Assembly: GCA_964017145.1 (NCBI GenBank)
Contig: OZ024850.1
Coordinates: 2,023,618 to 2,087,617 of the forward strand
Reading direction: 5' to 3'
Length of the DNA: 64,000 nucleotides
Origin: Agrocybe praecox
Taxonomy: Eukaryota; Basidiomycota; Agaricomycetes; Agaricales; Agrocybaceae
Part shown: in pieces, positions 62,537-64,000 of the stretch
How the letters are laid out: each line of letters opens with the position of its first letter
How positions within the stretch are numbered: position 1 is the stretch's first letter
The notes under the pieces: model-generated
Told to the model about the DNA's origin: nothing
Databases searched by the model: none
Seen by the model: only the letters and a program-made list of their open reading frames with translations
Position numbers and translations under genes: made by a program

Positions 62537-63690
62537 TCAAGACTCGTCTTCTGCGAAACAGTCGTCAGCCCATGAATCGAAGTCATTCTCGCCCGAGTCC
62601 GTGAAATTCAGGCCAAAGGCCTCGAACCCATGATCATGTAGGGATTTTAAGCCAAAAGCAGAAACCAGACGAGGTTGCTCGTATGACCTGTTGGTATTTA
62701 CTTCTTCATCTTGTCTCCTCTGGAAGGTCTGTGCATCACCGTAGTCTTCAAATTCCATTTCAATGTCCAGCTGACACTCTATATTGTTGTGTTGCACTGG
62801 AGCTTCAAATGCGGCGTCCTTGAAATCGTGTGACTGAACTTCTGTATGGGTCAATGAGAGTTCTCTTCCCATGGAGGGCCAGTTACGATTTCCTTGGGAA
62901 GCAGGAATGACGTCGGGTGACCAAGTATCAATAGGTTCGAGAGGCAATTTCCAGCCAATGGGAACATCGTTCTCGGCTGGTGTGGGTCCACCGACAGAGT
63001 GTTGACCACGGACCCAATCTTCGGAAGTAAGTTGGCTATAGGAAGAGCAATCTGAGAAAGAAGATAGGGCTTCTTGAAGTTCCCCGTTTTCCAGTTCATC
63101 TGCACATAAAAGCTCAGGCTTCGAATCATCAAAGAGCGCCGGAGACACAGAGCAATTGTCTTCACGATCCACCGAGCTGCCATTAAAAGATAGGTCAGAT
63201 TGGCAGGAAATAGCCTCGCATTCCCCGGACATGTAATCCAAATTGAGATATTCTAATTCAATGTCTTCATGACACAGTTCGTCACATCTAGAAAAAAGTA
63301 TAAGATCGAGACAAAAAATCCTCGCATAAATAAACGCACGTAGGGCCCTTTAGTAGCGCCGTGGCATTTGAAGGAGAGGTACAGTGCAAGCCGTCCAAGT
63401 TGGCGGGTTCGTCGAGTAAAGCATCCATTCCTTCGTTTTCACGTATGCGTAGTCGCGGAAAGCCCTGAAAACTCTATGAGTATGCAATGGGTAAAATGAC
63501 TAGTAGTCTGGCACACCCTGAATAAAGGGCGCCTCAGGCCGGAAATATAAATTCTCTCCATTGATGATAGGAAAGCTTTGTGGTCGTTTGTGTTGTCTTC
63601 ACATTCGTCTGGGTATCTCTCCGGTATCGTGTCCCCAAAGTATTCTGACAATTGCATAACAGTGCGTGTAGCAGCAGCTTTATTGGACAT
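62537..63690 (-). CDS. Acidic protein of unknown function
   Basis: Three exons (63690-63517, 63464-63340, 63287-62537) give 349 aa. The first 55 residues may be folded (MSNKAAATRTVMQLSEYFGD, then HKAFLSSMERIYISGLRRPL), followed by GFPRLRIRENEGMDALLDEP. The remaining two thirds are acidic and Ser/Asp/Glu-rich with scattered aromatic residues, typical of disordered regulatory proteins, ending FDSWADDCFAEDES. No catalytic motif, signal peptide or TM helix. The splices are clean and the long open third exon supports a real gene. I do not recognise the family. Confidence 0.7.
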
Positions 63691-64000
63691 TGCACAACAC
63701 TAGATCATCAATCAATACAGATGCAGAAAACGAGGATCAAAACGAAAACTTTTCAACCTTCAACAATTTTGCGCATGTATTCTTGAACTCCGAGCGTGGG
63801 GATCGAGCTACCATGCGGTCAATCGCAGAATAGATTGGATTAAAAATGTTTCGTTCCGTGTCGAGTTGCTGACTCGAAGAATGATTGTTAAGGGTATTTT
63901 AATTGGTTAAAATCTTTACCTTGGACCAAGCACCAAAAATAAAGGGGTAACGTCTGCATGGAAGATAGATCGCTTAAAATAATAGTAAACAGTTAAAAGG
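63691..64000. other. Window edge, no gene seen
   Basis: About 310 bp upstream of the last minus-strand gene, presumably its promoter. No gene resolved before the edge. Confidence 0.35.

Overview
This window is nuclear DNA from a filamentous basidiomycete, most likely an Agaricomycete (a litter- or wood-decay mushroom). The evidence is the dense arrangement of intron-rich genes, introns of about 48-65 bp with GT(A/G)NGT donors, frequent very small exons, and a family content of AA9 lytic polysaccharide monooxygenases with CBM1, GH15-CBM20 glucoamylase, and standard fungal housekeeping genes. I rebuilt gene models by hand by matching splice sites to reading frame and to conserved protein motifs. 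Most exon coordinates should be good to the base; those inside the C-terminal half of midasin are approximate.

Layout. 0-5.2 kb: a triple CCCH zinc-finger protein, a PA-TM-RING ubiquitin ligase and a small conserved protein, all on the minus strand. 5.2-13.2 kb: a gene-poor stretch, then a decayed GH15-CBM20 glucoamylase pseudogene followed in tandem by an intact secreted glucoamylase. 13.5-17.0 kb: a SYLF/Ysc84 lipid-binding protein and a membrane nucleotide pyrophosphatase/phosphodiesterase. 17.2-33.3 kb: one giant gene, midasin (MDN1/REA1), the six-AAA ribosome-assembly ATPase. 33.9-40.4 kb: an F-box protein, then compact housekeeping genes RPT5, EAF6, RRP40 and VPS37. 41.0-46.4 kb: an AA9 cluster made of a pseudogene, an intact AA9-CBM1 enzyme and an AA9-like protein that has lost both copper-binding histidines. 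47.1-60.3 kb: head-to-head and tail-to-tail pairs: macro-domain protein, F-box protein, SSR4 (SWI/SNF-RSC), a Ser/Thr kinase, HUT1, a STYX-type pseudophosphatase, a CobW/Zng1 GTPase and POL12. 61.5-63.7 kb: endosulfine (IGO1) and an unrecognised acidic protein.

Functionally the window mixes two kinds of content. Core genes (ribosome assembly, proteasome, exosome, chromatin, ESCRT-I, replication, cell-cycle control) are closely packed and often share short divergent promoters. Secreted polysaccharide-degrading genes lie in two looser patches, each with a clear TATA box about 40-60 bp upstream of the start codon and each with a dead sister copy upstream. That is the birth-and-death pattern expected for nutrition genes. 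I saw no transposon, CRISPR array, tRNA or rRNA gene. I found no clearly new multi-gene system; the strongest unusual items are the AA9-like protein without a histidine brace, the phosphatase-fold protein that keeps its Cys but lacks its Arg, and several micro-exons that carry active-site codons.
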